A stretch of 64,000 nt of DNA from Neobacillus cucumis (GTDB taxonomy: Bacteria > Bacillota > Bacilli > Bacillales > Cytobacillaceae). The stretch's first letter is position 1; every line of letters starts with the position of its first letter. The stretch spans positions 236,576 through 300,575 of the forward strand of contig NZ_JAFBEX010000005.1 in assembly GCF_016908975.1 (NCBI RefSeq), in the 5' to 3' direction. Below the pieces are notes generated by a model. The model was not told the DNA's origin and searched no databases. It saw only the letters and a program-made list of their open reading frames with translations. The translations under genes were made by a program, and so were the position numbers. Shown here piece by piece: positions 51,704-60,195 of the stretch.

Positions 51704-53137
51704 TTAATGCATTGGATTCATCGCGGAATGGTTGACGACAACGCGGCGGATGAAGAAGGCAAGGGCAAGACCGACAAGCGTCACAATCATCGCAAACAAG
51801 AACACATTCTGTGAGCCCGCCGTCATAGCGTTAGCCACCTCTGTCTGCTGAGTCGGTGCAGAAGAGTCATGCAAATAGTTCTCCATTCCAGTCGTAAGAA
51901 TGATGATTGCAATAGCTGTACCAATAGCACCTGCGACCTGCTGTAACGTATTCATGACGGCTGTTCCGTGTGGGTATAGATCCGGTGGCAACTGGTTTAG
52001 GCCGTTGGTCTGTGCTGGCATCCACACCATGGAAATGCCGATCATTAATCCAATATGAAGGACGACGATAAAAGCGACTGATGAGGTGGGGGATATGCTC
52101 GAGAAAAACCATAATGTTACCGCAACGACAACAAGTCCGGGAATAACAAGCCACTTCGGTCCATACTTGTCGAATAAACGTCCCATACGCGGTGATAAGA
52201 TGCCGTTTAGCGCGCTGCCCGGCAATAACATGAGCCCGGCGGTGAACGGAGTCAGTTTCATACCATTTTGAAGAAACATTGGCAGAATAATCATGCTCGA
52301 CAAAATGATCATCATACATGAGAGTACCATAAGTAATCCTACATTGTACATTGGATACTTGAAGACCCTCAGGTCCATCATCGGATCACTCATCTTCGTC
52401 TGCCGAATTACGAACAAAACAAGCGCGATTAACCCGATGACAATCGAAGTAATCACGACCGTACTGGTCCAACCCTCGGATCCTTCTCCTGCTTTGCTGA
52501 AGCCGAAGACAATCCCTCCGAAGCCGATGGATGATAATACAACGGACAGTAGATCAATCCGAGGTTTCGTTACATCGGTGACGTTTTCTAAATATTTCAG
52601 CCCTACCAACAGCCCAATAATCAAAAACGGCAGCGAGAGCCAGAAAATGTAGTGCCATGTGAAATATTCGATTAGGAGTCCTGCAACCGTTGGTCCGGTT
52701 GCCGGCGCGAACATGATGACAAGTCCAACGAAGCCCATCGCAGCTCCACGCTTCTCAGGTGGATACACGACGAGGATTGTATTGAACATGAGTGGAATCA
52801 AAAGCCCCATGCCTGCCGCTTGTAGAACGCGAGCGACCATAAGCATTTCAAAGTTGAACGCGAGCGCCGCAATCAATGTGCCGATAATTGAGCTCACAAG
52901 CGACCCGATAAACAATTGCCTCGTCGTAAACCATTGTAGCAGCAATCCAGTCATCGGCATTAGAATGCCAAGAGTAAGCAAAAATCCCGTCGTCAACCAC
53001 TGTGCGGTCGCGGCCGAAATTCGAAATACATCCATTAAATTACTAATTGCTATATTAAGAGCCGTCTCGCTGAACATGCCAACAAAACCGCAGATGAGCA
53101 GCGACGCCATAATAGCACGTGTGTTGTATTGCTTCAT
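51704..53137 (-). CDS. DHA2-family (EmrB/QacA-type) MFS multidrug efflux transporter
   Basis: A 477-residue, 14-helix drug:H+ antiporter. 'LTTGFLLTLGILMPMTGLLLQWF' and motif C-like 'GPTVAGLLIEYFTWHYIFWL' are typical (positions about 45-67 and 148-167). ATG 53137 follows AGAAGGGGGAAGG. The codons are visibly richer in G and C than neighbours (two hand-counted 60-base lines gave 43 and 52 percent, versus roughly mid-30s around it), suggesting recent transfer from a higher-GC relative. Substrates unknown. Confidence 0.85.
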   Translation of the reverse strand: MKQYNTRAIMASLLICGFVGMFSETALNIAISNLMDVFRISAATAQWLTTGFLLTLGILMPMTGLLLQWFTTRQLFIGSLVSSIIGTLIAALAFNFEMLMVARVLQAAGMGLLIPLMFNTILVVYPPEKRGAAMGFVGLVIMFAPATGPTVAGLLIEYFTWHYIFWLSLPFLIIGLLVGLKYLENVTDVTKPRIDLLSVVLSSIGFGGIVFGFSKAGEGSEGWTSTVVITSIVIGLIALVLFVIRQTKMSDPMMDLRVFKYPMYNVGLLMVLSCMMIILSSMIILPMFLQNGMKLTPFTAGLMLLPGSALNGILSPRMGRLFDKYGPKWLVIPGLVVVAVTLWFFSSISPTSSVAFIVVLHIGLMIGISMVWMPAQTNGLNQLPPDLYPHGTAVMNTLQQVAGAIGTAIAIIILTTGMENYLHDSSAPTQQTEVANAMTAGSQNVFLFAMIVTLVGLALAFFIRRVVVNHSAMNPMH

Positions 53138-53393
53138 TAACCTTCCCCCTTCTCTCTCCTGAAAAATCTCTATTTACGTACCCCTGAAATCGGTCCGCTA
53201 TTTGATACAATACAGGTCAAAATTCTTCTCGTCAATAAATGAGTTTGTTAATTTATTGTAAGTGAGAGTTACCGAATCTTTATAATAAAACTGGTCACAT
53301 CCTGGCTTATTAATGGAAGGAAAGATAATTCGTGAATAAGTTATAACTTTTCTCATCAACTTAAGAAATATACAAATTAGAAGAAGGTGTTTT

Positions 53394-54503
53394 ATGGCGA
53401 AAAATAGTTATCGGTCATTCAACGTCATTTCATTGAGTCTGGCATTAATACTAATGTCATCTTGTAGTCACTTACAAAGTAAAGAGGAACATGTAGCGAA
53501 TAAAAAAACGGCAAGAGAGGTTCTAGGTTTCTACACAGAACAGGAAGGAACGTTTCCTGGGTCTCAACCTACAGTTAACTCACAATTTAACAAATTAAGC
53601 ATTATTGCACCCTTTTGGTATAAGCTTGATGATAAACGTCCAGGCAGTCTTATAGATTCAGTTACAGCAGATCATAAAAGAAAAGTTATTCAGAGTGCTC
53701 ATGAAAAAAAGCTGAAGGTATATATGGTTGTACATAATCTTTTATTTGAAAACGTGGAGAAGGGCAAAAAGGTTGCAAGTAATGTACTCGATAACGATAA
53801 AAACCGAAATGTTTTCATTCAAAACTTACGCAATGAAATGAATCAGTTCAAATATGACGGTATTAATATTGACATGGAAAATTTGTATTTGACTGACAGG
53901 GATTCCTTTAGTTTGCTGATAAAAAAATTGTCTGATGCTTTGCATCGTGATGGAAAAGTGGTTACAGTTTCAGTCCCTGCAAACACAGGTGATTCCCGTG
54001 CAAATCCATGGTCGCCTTGGTTTGATTATGAAAAACTGGGTCGATGTTCAGATGGGTTAATGATTATGACATATGATGAGCACAACCCAAGAACTAAACC
54101 CGGCGCAACAGCATCAGTTGATTGGACAGAAGCAACGATTCGTTATGCTTTGAAGCAAGATGTACCATCATCAAAAATATTACTCGGAATCGCTGGCTAT
54201 GGATGGGACTGGGATACAACAACAAACAAAGCCTTGTATAGTTCCTATACACAATTAATGAGTCAGAAAACAAAATATAAAGCTAAAGTTAAATGGGACT
54301 CCCGTTCCCAATCCCCTTATTTCAGTTACGTAGATACCAACAATCATAGCCACCAGGCTTGGTTTGAGAATAGCTATAGTCTGAAGTTTAAGCTAAACCT
54401 TGTAGAAAAATATAACTTACGGGGAATCGGAATTTGGCGGCTCGGGTTAGAGGACCCAATGTACTGGAAGACCATACAAGAGAAAATAAAAGTAAAAAAA
54501 TGA
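53394..54503 (+). CDS. GH18-family glycosyl hydrolase lipoprotein (spore-germination/YaaH-like barrel)
   Basis: A 369-residue lipoprotein with lipobox 'LILMSSC' (Cys24) and a GH18 barrel. The DxxDxDxE motif appears as 'YDGINIDMEN' with Asp155, Asp160 and Glu162, so the catalytic acid is kept. 'DGLMIMTYDEHNPRTKPG' and 'GIGIWRLGLEDP' are typical of the YaaH/YdhD cortical-fragment hydrolase group. It lacks LysM domains. It probably acts on peptidoglycan or chitin-like polymers at the cell surface and is not obviously part of the C-glycoside system. Confidence 0.82.
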   Translation: MAKNSYRSFNVISLSLALILMSSCSHLQSKEEHVANKKTAREVLGFYTEQEGTFPGSQPTVNSQFNKLSIIAPFWYKLDDKRPGSLIDSVTADHKRKVIQSAHEKKLKVYMVVHNLLFENVEKGKKVASNVLDNDKNRNVFIQNLRNEMNQFKYDGINIDMENLYLTDRDSFSLLIKKLSDALHRDGKVVTVSVPANTGDSRANPWSPWFDYEKLGRCSDGLMIMTYDEHNPRTKPGATASVDWTEATIRYALKQDVPSSKILLGIAGYGWDWDTTTNKALYSSYTQLMSQKTKYKAKVKWDSRSQSPYFSYVDTNNHSHQAWFENSYSLKFKLNLVEKYNLRGIGIWRLGLEDPMYWKTIQEKIKVKK

Positions 54504-54528
54504 AGGAATTGGCTCCAAATTATAAAGA

Positions 54529-54568
54529 AAAGGATAAAAATAATACTTAAATTTTTATCCTTTTTTTA
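54529..54568 (+). terminator. Terminator after the GH18 gene
   Basis: AAAGGATAAAAAT pairs perfectly with ATTTTTATCCTTT and runs into T's. Confidence 0.9.
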
Positions 54569-54598
54569 TTTCTATAAGTAGAAGAAGAAAAATGAAAC

Positions 54599-54677
54599 AA
54601 AATCTATATCTATTAAGATAAATAAAGAAAGGGATTTAGTAGAAGTAAGCTTTAATATAAATATGTAAGCGATATCA
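54599..54677 (+). promoter_or_regulatory. Control region with conserved block and perfect cre before GH43/CGD pair 3
   Basis: ATGTAAGCGATATCA (54663-54677) matches the cre consensus fully. The block 54599-54633 is the counterpart of 46250-46285, ending AAAGAAAGGG. Confidence 0.65.
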
Positions 54678-54726
54678 GTTGTTTTGAAGAATAGAGAAAA
54701 TACTAATTAATTTGGAGGAATACGGA

Positions 54727-56310
54727 GTGCAATACAAAAATCCTATCATCCCGGGATTTCACCCGGATCCGAGTATTTGTCGTGTTGGAGAAGATTATTA
54801 TATTGTTACTAGCTCGTTTGAATTTCTACCTGGGTTACCCATTTTTCATAGTAAAGATTTAATGAACTGGCAACAAATCGGACACTGCCTAACAAGACCT
54901 GAGCAGATGGAATTTCCAAACTGTATGTCGACTGGTGGCATTTTTGCTCCAACCATCCGCTATCATCAAGGCACCTTCTATGTTGTCTCGACCAATGTTA
55001 ATCATGAAGGAGCGATGGCACCTGGGGGAAGCGGGAACTTTATTGTGACGGCAACCGACCCTGCAGGAGAATGGTCTGACCCAATTTGGGTTTCTCAAGG
55101 AGGGATTGATCCGTCATTATTCTGGGATAACGACGGAAAAGTGTATTTTACAAGTACAATTCCGGCAATGAATGAAGAAGGAAATCTGATGAATGCCATC
55201 TGGCAGGCTGAAATTAATCCTGATACGGGAGAACTGTTAACGGAAAGCAAAATTATTTCGTACGGATGCGGTGGAAGATTTGCAGAAGGACCGCACATTT
55301 ATAAAAAGGACGGCTATTACTATCTATTGTTAGCAGAGGGTGGTACTGAATTTGGTCACATGGAAACTATTTCTCGATCCAAGTCTATCTGGGGACCTTT
55401 TGAAAACTGTCCGTACAATCCAATCTTAACGGCTTCTCAGGAAAATGCCCCGACTCTTGCTGCTACGGGGCATGCCGATTTGGTTGAAGCTCATGATGGA
55501 AGTTGGTGGGTGGTATTTTTGTGTTATCGTTTGTCCGAAAATTATTATCACCATATGGGAAGAGAAACTTCCATTGCACCAGTTCAGTGGATTGATGGAT
55601 GGCCGGTCATTTACGATGGAAAAACACCTCAGGTCATGATGGAAGCGGAATGCTTACCACAGAAATCAATAACAGATGAAACCCCAATTCGTACCCATTT
55701 TGCGGGTCAAGAGCTTGGTCTGGAGTGGAATTTCATCCGAACGTATTATAACGGTTTTTCCGTTACGGATCATCCTGGGTATTTAACTCTAAAGGGAAAC
55801 GCAGCTACTTTAAGTGACAAGGCCACACCAGCATTTATCGGAAGAAGAATTGATCATTTTGAATTTCGCGCCGAAACTTTTATCGATTTTGAACCAGAGA
55901 TGGATGGAGAAGAAGCAGGTCTAGCCATTGCACATACAACTGGGGCCCATTATGAATTTGTTTTAAGCAAAAAGGACGGAGTTAAAAAAGCGCTAGTTCG
56001 AAAAACACTATTTGATATGACCACAGAAACCTATTATCAAATAAATAGCGAAGGTCCAGTTCATTTGCAGATCATCGGAGATCGCTACGACGTTATTTTC
56101 AATATTGGGATAGATGGAACATACATTGAAGTGGGCAGAGGACTTGTAAAGCTTCTTTCATCAGAGGTGGCTGGAGGCTGTTTGGGAACGTATGTAGGTA
56201 TGTATGCTTCAGGGAACGGAAAAGACATGACCACAGAGGTAAAATATGAATGGTTTGACTATGAGAGACTCCCAGAAAAAGCGAAGAAACCGATGTTTTT
56301 TTCAGAGTAG
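54727..56310 (+). CDS. Glycoside hydrolase family 43 beta-xylosidase/arabinofuranosidase
   Basis: A 527-residue GH43 enzyme without signal peptide. The five-bladed propeller starts 'NPIIPGFHPDPSICRVGEDY' with base Asp14; Asp128 lies in 'GGIDPS', and acid Glu187 in 'RFAEGPHIYK'. A C-terminal beta-sandwich (DUF1349/GH43_C2-like) begins near residue 320. The start is GTG 54727, with TTTGGAGG about ten nt upstream. It is followed by CGD pair 3, suggesting that xylose or arabinose is trimmed from an imported C-glycoside before C-C cleavage. Confidence 0.9.
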   Translation: MQYKNPIIPGFHPDPSICRVGEDYYIVTSSFEFLPGLPIFHSKDLMNWQQIGHCLTRPEQMEFPNCMSTGGIFAPTIRYHQGTFYVVSTNVNHEGAMAPGGSGNFIVTATDPAGEWSDPIWVSQGGIDPSLFWDNDGKVYFTSTIPAMNEEGNLMNAIWQAEINPDTGELLTESKIISYGCGGRFAEGPHIYKKDGYYYLLLAEGGTEFGHMETISRSKSIWGPFENCPYNPILTASQENAPTLAATGHADLVEAHDGSWWVVFLCYRLSENYYHHMGRETSIAPVQWIDGWPVIYDGKTPQVMMEAECLPQKSITDETPIRTHFAGQELGLEWNFIRTYYNGFSVTDHPGYLTLKGNAATLSDKATPAFIGRRIDHFEFRAETFIDFEPEMDGEEAGLAIAHTTGAHYEFVLSKKDGVKKALVRKTLFDMTTETYYQINSEGPVHLQIIGDRYDVIFNIGIDGTYIEVGRGLVKLLSSEVAGGCLGTYVGMYASGNGKDMTTEVKYEWFDYERLPEKAKKPMFFSE

Positions 56311-56362
56311 ATCAATGAAGGATAAGCGGAACTATTAAAGGTGAAAAGGAGAGAATACGGGA

Positions 56363-57256
56363 ATGAATACTAAAGTGGTTAATGATAGCAAACCAAAACG
56401 AGGAGTTTCTCTTTATAGTTATGCAGGTGAATATGGTGTAACCATGACCTTAGAAGACATGTTTGCCGAAATGAATGATATTGGTGCGAGAGGATTAGAA
56501 ATACTAGCAAACTCTCACATTGAAGGCTATCCTAACCCTAGTGAGGAATGGCTGGAAAATTGGGATCGATTAATAGAAAAGTATAACATTGTACCGGCAG
56601 AGTATGGACATTGGGTTGACTCACGCTTGTATGAGGGAAGACATCTTACTTCAGAAGAATCATATAAAATGTTGGAACGCGACTTCAAACTTGCTAACAG
56701 ACTAGGATTTACGGTTCTACGTACCAAATTAGGTGTCATCGACAATGATCTTACCCCAGTAGAAAACTGGAGAGAATTTATTGAAATGGCCCTTCCGTTG
56801 GCAGAAAAATATAATGTCCGTATGTGTCCGGAGATTCATGCGCCAACACTTTTAAAATCTAAGATGGTAGATGATTATGTTGAGTTTATCCAACAGACAG
56901 GAACCAAGTATTTTGGACTAAACATCGACTTCGGTGTATTCGAGACGAAAGCCTTACCTGCAAGTGAATGGGGTCCAGATGATTTTATCATGCCCCCATC
57001 TGAACATAGTCCAGTAAAGGACATTATCCCATTGTTACCCTATGTGTATTGCAGCCATGCTAAATTTGTAAAAATGTCAGATGATTTTCAAGAGATGACC
57101 ATTCCTTATGAAAAAATCATTAATACCTTAATGGAGCATAACTGGGATGGGTATATGGTAAGTGAGTATGAGGGTCCATACAAAGATGTGACCGGCTATG
57201 CCTCTGAGCAAATTCGGAAACAACATGTCATGATGAAAAGAATCTTAGGAGAATAA
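56363..57256 (+). CDS. C-glycoside deglycosidase alpha subunit, pair 3 (short form)
   Basis: A 297-residue CGD alpha-like TIM barrel. Expected ligands are Glu157 ('CPEIHAP'), Asp189 ('NIDFGVF'), His232 ('CSHAKF') and Glu268 ('VSEYEGP'). Only 43 residues separate the Asp and His, so it lacks the helical insertion of pairs 1 and 2. It precedes, rather than follows, its beta subunit. It lies 52 nt after the GH43 gene with AAGGAGAG upstream. A different substrate or bond position from pairs 1 and 2 is likely. Confidence 0.8.
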   Translation: MNTKVVNDSKPKRGVSLYSYAGEYGVTMTLEDMFAEMNDIGARGLEILANSHIEGYPNPSEEWLENWDRLIEKYNIVPAEYGHWVDSRLYEGRHLTSEESYKMLERDFKLANRLGFTVLRTKLGVIDNDLTPVENWREFIEMALPLAEKYNVRMCPEIHAPTLLKSKMVDDYVEFIQQTGTKYFGLNIDFGVFETKALPASEWGPDDFIMPPSEHSPVKDIIPLLPYVYCSHAKFVKMSDDFQEMTIPYEKIINTLMEHNWDGYMVSEYEGPYKDVTGYASEQIRKQHVMMKRILGE

Positions 57257-57274
57257 AAGAAAGGGAGAATAGCA

Positions 57275-57685
57275 ATGACCATGTTAGAAAAACCTTGCAT
57301 CCAATCAAGAGGCTTTAAAAATGTAAAGAAAGATGGAAAAATTATCGGTTTTCAGGTTAATATTCGATCTTTGTATTATCGAGGCCTCTGGCTCTCACAA
57401 TTGCGTCCCGCTACGGTCACAGTAGATGGGGAAACTTTTTCAGGCGATCAAATCACATGGACGATCAATGATGTGACATACACACAAACTGAAATGGCAT
57501 CACTCGGAGATGTTCATTGGGGCATTTTAGAGCCAGCAATACTTACAGTAGCAAAACAAGGCGGACTAGAATCGGGTAGCCACGATATTGAAGTTAGTTA
57601 TACGTATAGCTGTTCCTATTTTCCTCCTGTTTTGGATACGGTACTAGGGGCTGGCACACATAAGAGAAAATTAATTATGGTATAA
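57275..57685 (+). CDS. C-glycoside deglycosidase beta subunit (DUF6379 family), pair 3
   Basis: A 136-residue DUF6379 protein with the core 'GFQVNIRSLYYRGLWLSQL' and C-terminal 'GGLESGSHDIEVSYTYSCSY'. It starts 18 nt behind the alpha subunit with AAAGGGAG upstream. Similarity to the 27741 copy is easily seen by eye ('SRGFKNVKKDGKIIGFQV' versus 'EDGFRNVVEDGQTVGFEV'). Confidence 0.82.
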   Translation: MTMLEKPCIQSRGFKNVKKDGKIIGFQVNIRSLYYRGLWLSQLRPATVTVDGETFSGDQITWTINDVTYTQTEMASLGDVHWGILEPAILTVAKQGGLESGSHDIEVSYTYSCSYFPPVLDTVLGAGTHKRKLIMV

Positions 57686-57739
57686 GTTCTTGAACCTTCG
57701 ACAACGAATTAGAATATGAAGGCTTAATAGATAAAGAGC

Positions 57740-57770
57740 ATACAGGTGTTTTTTGCACCTGTATTTTTTT
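57740..57770 (+). terminator. Terminator after CGD pair 3
   Basis: ATACAGGTG pairs with CACCTGTAT around TTTTTTG, followed by seven T. The stem is the same as that after CGD pair 2. Confidence 0.9.
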
Positions 57771-57807
57771 ATAAGGAATAAAAAATTATTTGACCTTTTC
57801 CGAAAAA

Positions 57808-57871
57808 GATAAAAATCGATATTAATTACGATAAAAAAGTAAACGTTTCCATTTTATGACCTCTATATAAT
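57808..57871 (+). promoter_or_regulatory. Promoter module with cre-like operator, second aromatic operon
   Basis: AAGTAAACGTTTCCA (57837-57851, one mismatch to cre) ends 14 nt before TATAAT (57866-57871). The upstream block is the counterpart of 20856-20898. Confidence 0.75.
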
Positions 57872-57949
57872 TGAGAGTATAAACAACCCATCATAAATGA
57901 ATTAAAGATTAATATTTTTGATTGAAAAAATGGTAAGGGAGGTATTTAG

Positions 57950-59080
57950 ATGTCGCATGTAAAAAAGGTTTTGATTGTAGGTGGGGGCATCGGGGGGCTA
58001 GCGACAGCGATTGCCTTACAAAAAGTTGGAATTGAAACGGAAATTGTGGAAAAGCAAAAGGAATGGGATATTTATGGGGTCGGCATCATTCTTCAATCAA
58101 ATGCACTAAGAGCAATTGATGCCCTAGGATTAATGGAAGAGTTTTTGGCTGTGGGGACAACACACCAGGCCTTACATATAAGTGACTCGCAAGGAAATAT
58201 GATTTTGGATGCACCCATCCAGCCTTCTGGGAAGTTTAATATGACCGGAGGAATCCCAAGACGAGATCTTCACCAAATTTTATATAGAGAGGCTATTCAA
58301 GGTGGCACTAAGATTCGCTTAGGTCTTTCTGTTGAAAGCATTGAAAGTGGAGACAGTTTTGTCTACACACAATTTACCGATGGCACCTCCGGGACTTATG
58401 ATCTTGTAATTGGTGCTGATGGAGTGAGATCAAAGGTTCGTCATTTGGTTTTTGGTGAGATTCTACCAAACTTTGTCGGGCAAGCTGTATGGCGATACAC
58501 CCTTGACCGTCCCAAGGATATCGAGAACATTACCATGTATTATGGGAGAAAAGCAAAAGCCGGCATTGTTCCAATGACGAAAGACAGCGTTTATATCTTT
58601 ATCGTGACAGCAGAACCAGGAAATCCTTGGAAACAAGAGGATCAACTGCATGTTGAGATGCGGGAAGCGTTTCAAGAATTTGGAGGTTTAATAGCTGAAT
58701 TAAGCAAACATATCACTGACCCAAAAGGTGTGGTCTATCGGCCGCTAGAGACCCTTATCGTCGAGAAGCCTTGGTATCGTGATAGAGTTCTTCTTATGGG
58801 GGACGCTGCACATGCAACCGTTCCACATTTGGCCCAAGGAGCCGCGATGGCAATTGAAGATGGTCTCGTGTTAGCCGAATTACTTCAGCAGGATTGCCCA
58901 TTGTCAACCATCTTAAATCAATTTATGGATCGCCGCTTTGAACGCTGTAAATTTGTGGTGGACAATTCAAACACGCTGGTGAAGTGGGAACTCTTGCAGT
59001 CGGAAGGAAAACTACCAAAAGAGAATAACCCTAATGCCATTGTTGCTCAAAGTTTAATAAAAATGACAGAGGTTATCTAA
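57950..59080 (+). CDS. FAD-dependent aromatic-ring monooxygenase, paralog 2
   Basis: A 376-residue group A flavoprotein hydroxylase, paralogous to the one at 24991: 'KKVLIVGGGIGGLATAIALQ' (5-24), 'VIGADGVRSKVRHLVFG', 'LLMGDAAHATVPHLAQGAAM'. The 'EKQKEWDIYGVGIILQSNAL' stretch closely parallels 'EKEREWNVYGVGIIQPPNAL' of paralog 1. It opens the second aromatic module under a promoter matching that of the first. Likely hydroxylates a related aromatic aglycone. Confidence 0.88.
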   Translation: MSHVKKVLIVGGGIGGLATAIALQKVGIETEIVEKQKEWDIYGVGIILQSNALRAIDALGLMEEFLAVGTTHQALHISDSQGNMILDAPIQPSGKFNMTGGIPRRDLHQILYREAIQGGTKIRLGLSVESIESGDSFVYTQFTDGTSGTYDLVIGADGVRSKVRHLVFGEILPNFVGQAVWRYTLDRPKDIENITMYYGRKAKAGIVPMTKDSVYIFIVTAEPGNPWKQEDQLHVEMREAFQEFGGLIAELSKHITDPKGVVYRPLETLIVEKPWYRDRVLLMGDAAHATVPHLAQGAAMAIEDGLVLAELLQQDCPLSTILNQFMDRRFERCKFVVDNSNTLVKWELLQSEGKLPKENNPNAIVAQSLIKMTEVI

Positions 59081-59143
59081 TAGCTTCAATCCTTAAATAA
59101 TACTTAAATATTTTATTGGTTGCATTGATTAGGAGGAATAAAC

Positions 59144-60090
59144 ATGCCAAAAAGAAATCATTTTATATCTCAATTAGCTCACGTCGTCGAAATTTTTAGC
59201 CCAAAACCAGAAGAGTCTGTAAAATTTTTCAAAGGAGTTTTGGGGTTGGAAGAGTCAGGTAGGATTGGTCAATCTGTCTACTTACGGGCATGGGGGGAAT
59301 TTTTTCATCACAGTTTGAAAGTAACAGAAGCAAAAACCAATGGTCTTGGACATATTGGCTGGCGTGCTGAGAGTGATGAGGATTTGCTGGATGCTGTTGA
59401 ATATATCAATAGCACCGGTTCTGGTAAGGGGTGGATTGATGGAGATCTTGGCCATGGGAAGGACTTTCAGTTTTATCACCTGATGGGCATCTGGAAGAAA
59501 TCTTTTGGGATGTTGAACTGGCCGAGATACCTGATCATAAGAAAAGTAAATGGAGATCCCGCCCGCAAAAGAACCCAAGCCGCGGAGCTTCTGTTAGACG
59601 TTTAGATCATGTGACCATATGGACGAGTGATGTTACCCGTCATCGAAAGCATTATCAACAATTAGGCATCAAATACAATGAAGGTATTGTCATTCCAAAT
59701 GGAACTGAGGTTGGTTCCATCCTAGCCGTATCTAGTTTATCTCATGAGGTCGCACTTTTCGCTGATTTTAATAAAGAACATGGCCCACTAAACCATGTTT
59801 GCTTTGCGGTTGAAAATCCTGATCAAGTGCTTGAAACTGTTGATTACGTTGTCGATAATGGTTATCGACTAGAAATGAAACCATTTAAGCATGCCGTTGG
59901 GGAGGCGTTTACCACTTATGCAATTGAACCAGGTGGTAATCGTATTGAAATTTATGGAGGCTCTCCATTATATTTTGCCCCGGATTATGGACCAAAAATG
60001 TGGAAAGTCGAAGAAAACCCAAATGACGCCTGGGATGAAGTAAATATTTTTGAATCAGCACAATTTGATGGTATCCGAGAAAAAGCATAA
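59144..60090 (+). pseudogene. VOC-family extradiol dioxygenase, frameshifted
   Basis: A paralog of the dioxygenase at 20986, split by a one-base frameshift. The first frame (59144-59605) is homologous up to about codon 109, then becomes nonsense; shifting one base near 59471-59475 restores the expected 'SPDGHLEEIFWDVEL' and continues to the stop at 60090. The total is 947 nt, one less than the paralog's 948 nt, consistent with loss of one T from a run (TTTTA). Both halves are otherwise well conserved, with His in 'RRLDHVT', His in 'PLNHVCF' and Glu in 'NRIEIYGG'. It is either a very recent pseudogene or a homopolymer sequencing error. Confidence 0.85.
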
Positions 60091-60129
60091 AAATTGATAA
60101 TGAAGTTTTGAAAAAGCTTCATGTTATAA

Positions 60130-60157
60130 GGGCATTTTTGATAAATGCTCTTTTTGT
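60130..60157 (+). terminator. Terminator after the VOC pseudogene
   Basis: GGGCATTT pairs with AAATGCTC (one G-U) and runs into TTTTTG; a second small TGAAG/CTTCA hairpin precedes it. Confidence 0.75.
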
Positions 60158-60195
60158 TATTGGAATATATTGAACAGGAAGGATCTTGATAAAAT

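Noticed and set aside
51867..52319. 150-residue minus-strand frame inside the DHA2 gene
   Set aside because: Out-of-frame shadow; the 477-aa frame carries clear transporter motifs.
52293..53162. Long plus-strand frames (119 and 167 aa) opposite the DHA2 gene
   Set aside because: Antisense shadows of a higher-GC gene; low-complexity composition and no ribosome site.
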